Source: Geobacteraceae bacterium
GTDB lineage: Bacteria; Desulfobacterota; Desulfuromonadia; Geobacterales; DSM-12255
DNA: 64,000 nt
Direction: 5' to 3'
NCBI GenBank assembly: GCA_013377075.1
Contig: JACABD010000013.1
Span: 6,462 to 70,461 of the forward strand
Under the pieces are notes generated by a model. That model was not told where the DNA came from and made no database searches. It saw nothing but the letters and a program-made list of their open reading frames with translations. The position numbers and the translations under genes are program-made. Of this stretch, positions 62,211-64,000 are shown one piece after another (the first letter of the stretch is position 1; every line of letters starts with the position of its first letter).

Positions 62211-63620
62211 GTGAAAATTCTTTTTATCTATCCGGTTCCTCCTTCCTGCTTTATTCCCCGGGGATTTTCAAACGGGATAGCTTCAATATCCGCAGTGCTG
62301 AAAAGAGCCGGGCACACTACCGACCTTTTGTATGTCGAGTCGCTAAATGAAGAGGACCTCAACCGGAGCATTCTGGCAGGTGTGGATATAATTGCCATAT
62401 CTGCAACTACCGACCAGTTTGAGCTTGCCGGCAAAGTTGTTAATTTTATCAAGCTGAATTATGGCATTCCGGTAATCCTTGGTGGTGTCCATGCCACAGT
62501 CGCCCCGGAAGAGGCAATACAGCTTGATGGCTTGACGGGTATATGTATAGGTGAAGGTGAATTGCCCCTTCTAGAACTGGTAAATGCTCTCGGAGCTAAG
62601 AATGATTATCTGCATATAAATAATTTCTGGTTCAGAAATGGAACAGAAATTATAAAAAATCCGTTACGAAATCTCATCAGCAATTTGGATGAACTCCCTT
62701 TCCCTGACCGGGAACTTTTTGACTATCAACAGATTGTCAATGACAATTATGACGATGGTGCAGAATTCATGGTAGGCAGAGGCTGCCCATTCCTCTGTTC
62801 ATTCTGTATTAATAAGTCATTGCAGGATCTTTACAGGGGGAAAGGGACTTTTGTAAGATATCGTACAGTTGATAATGTGATTTCCGAAATCAGGCAGGTT
62901 GTCGCTAAATACAGCAATATATCTAAAATAACCTTTCAGGATGACATCCTTGCACTGAACAAAAAATGGCTGACCGAATTTTCCGGGAAATATGCAAGTG
63001 AGATAGGCATCCCTTTCAGGTGCAATCTCAGAGCTGATAATGTTGACGTCGAAACGTTATCCCTTCTAAAGCAGGCTAACTGTTCAGAACTATGGGTGGG
63101 GGTGGAAACTGGCAGTGAAAGGTTGCGCAACTCCCTGTTAAAAAAACAGCTTCCCACCGCAACTATAGTTGAGGCTTTTGACCTGATTCATCAATACGGG
63201 ATTAAAAGCAAGGCCTACAATATGCTCGGTCTGCCTGGGGAAACCTGTGATGACATTGAGGAAACTATTCGACTTAACAAAATGATCAAACCTGATCTCA
63301 AGAATATTACGATCTTCAGGCCTTATCCCGGAACAGAGCTTTATGAATACTGCAAAGAGAAAAACTGGATCAGTGACAGAAAGGTCTCCGGTTATTGGGA
63401 AGAGTCGATACTTGATCAGCCGAGTTTATCAAAGGAAGACACCTATTTTTACCAGTTGCTTTTTTACTATGAAAACAAGGCGCCTTGGTTGGCAAAAATT
63501 GCCCGGATTCTGAACAGTGTCAGAATAACACCACGAATTTCTCTTTTCCGGCTACTGCACAACAAGACTATTATGTACTCGCTTTATGCGATGATAAAAC
63601 GGTCAGGCAGGAAAATCTGA
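62211..63620 (+). CDS. B12-binding radical SAM protein
   Basis: A 469-residue protein with an N-terminal cobalamin-binding-like domain (1-135; LGGVHATVAPEEAI, GEGELPLLEL) and the radical SAM cluster C192-P-F-L-C196-S-F-C199. It resembles the enzyme encoded at 50022 in layout but has no zinc-ribbon tail. It may be a methyltransferase or lipid/glycan-modifying enzyme. The start is GTG 62211 with GGAGGG nine bases before it. It is divergent from proC across a 157-base AT-rich gap that should hold both promoters. Confidence 0.83.
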   Translation: MKILFIYPVPPSCFIPRGFSNGIASISAVLKRAGHTTDLLYVESLNEEDLNRSILAGVDIIAISATTDQFELAGKVVNFIKLNYGIPVILGGVHATVAPEEAIQLDGLTGICIGEGELPLLELVNALGAKNDYLHINNFWFRNGTEIIKNPLRNLISNLDELPFPDRELFDYQQIVNDNYDDGAEFMVGRGCPFLCSFCINKSLQDLYRGKGTFVRYRTVDNVISEIRQVVAKYSNISKITFQDDILALNKKWLTEFSGKYASEIGIPFRCNLRADNVDVETLSLLKQANCSELWVGVETGSERLRNSLLKKQLPTATIVEAFDLIHQYGIKSKAYNMLGLPGETCDDIEETIRLNKMIKPDLKNITIFRPYPGTELYEYCKEKNWISDRKVSGYWEESILDQPSLSKEDTYFYQLLFYYENKAPWLAKIARILNSVRITPRISLFRLLHNKTIMYSLYAMIKRSGRKI

Positions 63621-63643
63621 TTCGGTGATAAGCATCAAGAAGC

Positions 63644-63672
63644 TTGACAAATAAACAATTATATCGAATTCT
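63644..63672 (+). promoter_or_regulatory. Possible promoter of the saccharopine-dehydrogenase-type gene
   Basis: Consensus TTGACA (63644-63649) with a weak AATTCT (63667-63672) after 17 bases. It sits about 80 bases before the start codon at 63727. Confidence 0.4.
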
Positions 63673-63726
63673 TTACAGTTTGAAGCATAAAGATCATCAA
63701 AGAGGAATTTGTAGAGGAGAGATTTA

Positions 63727-64000
63727 ATGAGCAAAGTACTTATTGTCGGCGCAGGCGGAGTCGGCCAGGTTGTTACCCATAAATGCGCCCAGCGCCGCGA
63801 TATTTTCAGCGAGATTACCCTCGCCTCAAGGACAAAATCCAAGTGTGACACCATAGCCGCTCAGCTTAACAACAGCATTGAGACTGCCCAGGTTGATGCC
63901 GACAATGTTCCCGAGCTCGTTGCCCTGATCAAAAAGGTGCAGCCGAAACTGGTGATCAATGTGGCGCTGCCTTATCAGGATCTGACCATCATGGATGCCT
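63727..64000 (+). CDS. Saccharopine dehydrogenase-family enzyme, probable carboxynorspermidine synthase (truncated by window edge)
   Basis: The first 91 residues are present. The Rossmann start KVLIVGAGGVGQVVTHKCAQ (3-22), ITLASRTKSKC and INVALPYQDLTIMDA are close to carboxynorspermidine/saccharopine dehydrogenases, which join aspartate semialdehyde to a diamine in an alternative spermidine pathway. GAGGAG lies upstream of the ATG. If the call is right, a carboxynorspermidine decarboxylase gene should follow outside the window. Confidence 0.8.
   Translation, partial: MSKVLIVGAGGVGQVVTHKCAQRRDIFSEITLASRTKSKCDTIAAQLNNSIETAQVDADNVPELVALIKKVQPKLVINVALPYQDLTIMDA

Noticed and set aside
1-64000. 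CRISPR arrays, insertion sequences, rRNA genes, prophage
   Set aside because: No regularly spaced repeats, transposase genes, terminal inverted repeats or rRNA sequence were noticed.

Overview
The window looks like a chromosomal segment of a Geobacter-type dissimilatory metal reducer (Desulfuromonadota). The evidence is the combination of two very large multihaem c-type cytochromes with the CX4CH motif typical of this group, a small dihaem protein, a two-component system whose sensor carries a periplasmic CxxCH haem motif, a bacterial-enhancer (sigma-54) regulator with a matching promoter, and many GTG/TTG starts. Species assignment is not possible from sequence reading alone.

Layout. (a) 1-1738: tail of a type II secretion operon (gspL partial, gspM, gspN), closed by a strong hairpin. 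(b) 1826-4333: a DEAD-box RNA helicase, an exported OB-fold-like protein and tRNA-Glu, all on the minus strand. (c) 4566-9825: rubrerythrin-like protein, exported DUF4350-like protein, aroE, shikimate kinase, small membrane and dihaem proteins, a putative metallopeptidase, then a minus-strand regulator-elbB pair. (d) 9983-16771: housekeeping run with murI, a GerMN protein, a short metH, a split transketolase and a pseudopilin-like protein. (e) 16827-28352: a self-contained electron-transfer module: haem-sensor histidine kinase, sigma-54 response regulator, a sigma-54 -24/-12 promoter, a beta-propeller/Ig/dockerin-like exported protein and two multihaem cytochromes (24 CxxCH plus 3 variant motifs, and 12 CxxCH plus 5 CX4CH), closed by a strong terminator. 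(f) 28583-31312 (minus): hflX, whose conserved N-terminus lies upstream of any ATG/GTG/TTG, fabI, and a possible 41-residue membrane protein. (g) 31439-61172: one long plus-strand surface-polysaccharide locus. (h) 61244-64000: proC (minus), a B12-binding radical SAM protein, and the start of a saccharopine-dehydrogenase-type gene.

The polysaccharide locus holds GT-A/GT-B/GT-C glycosyltransferases, a flippase, a YfhO-type membrane protein, a sugar O-methyltransferase, an acetyltransferase, two radical SAM proteins, a gmd-like gene and a CDP-sugar cassette. That cassette (38293-47201) is the most unusual part: rfbF, rfbG and rfbH make CDP-4-keto-3,6-dideoxyglucose; next come a thiamine-diphosphate enzyme of the acetolactate synthase type (as in CDP-yersiniose synthesis), an acylating aldehyde dehydrogenase like DmpF, a 4-hydroxy-2-oxovalerate aldolase like DmpG, and two short-chain dehydrogenases. 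I infer a route to a branched-chain deoxysugar in which the last catabolic steps of aromatic meta-cleavage have been recruited, possibly run backwards, to build the 2-oxo acid donor of the branch. Base composition drops sharply from about 46280 to 52600, suggesting a separately acquired insert.
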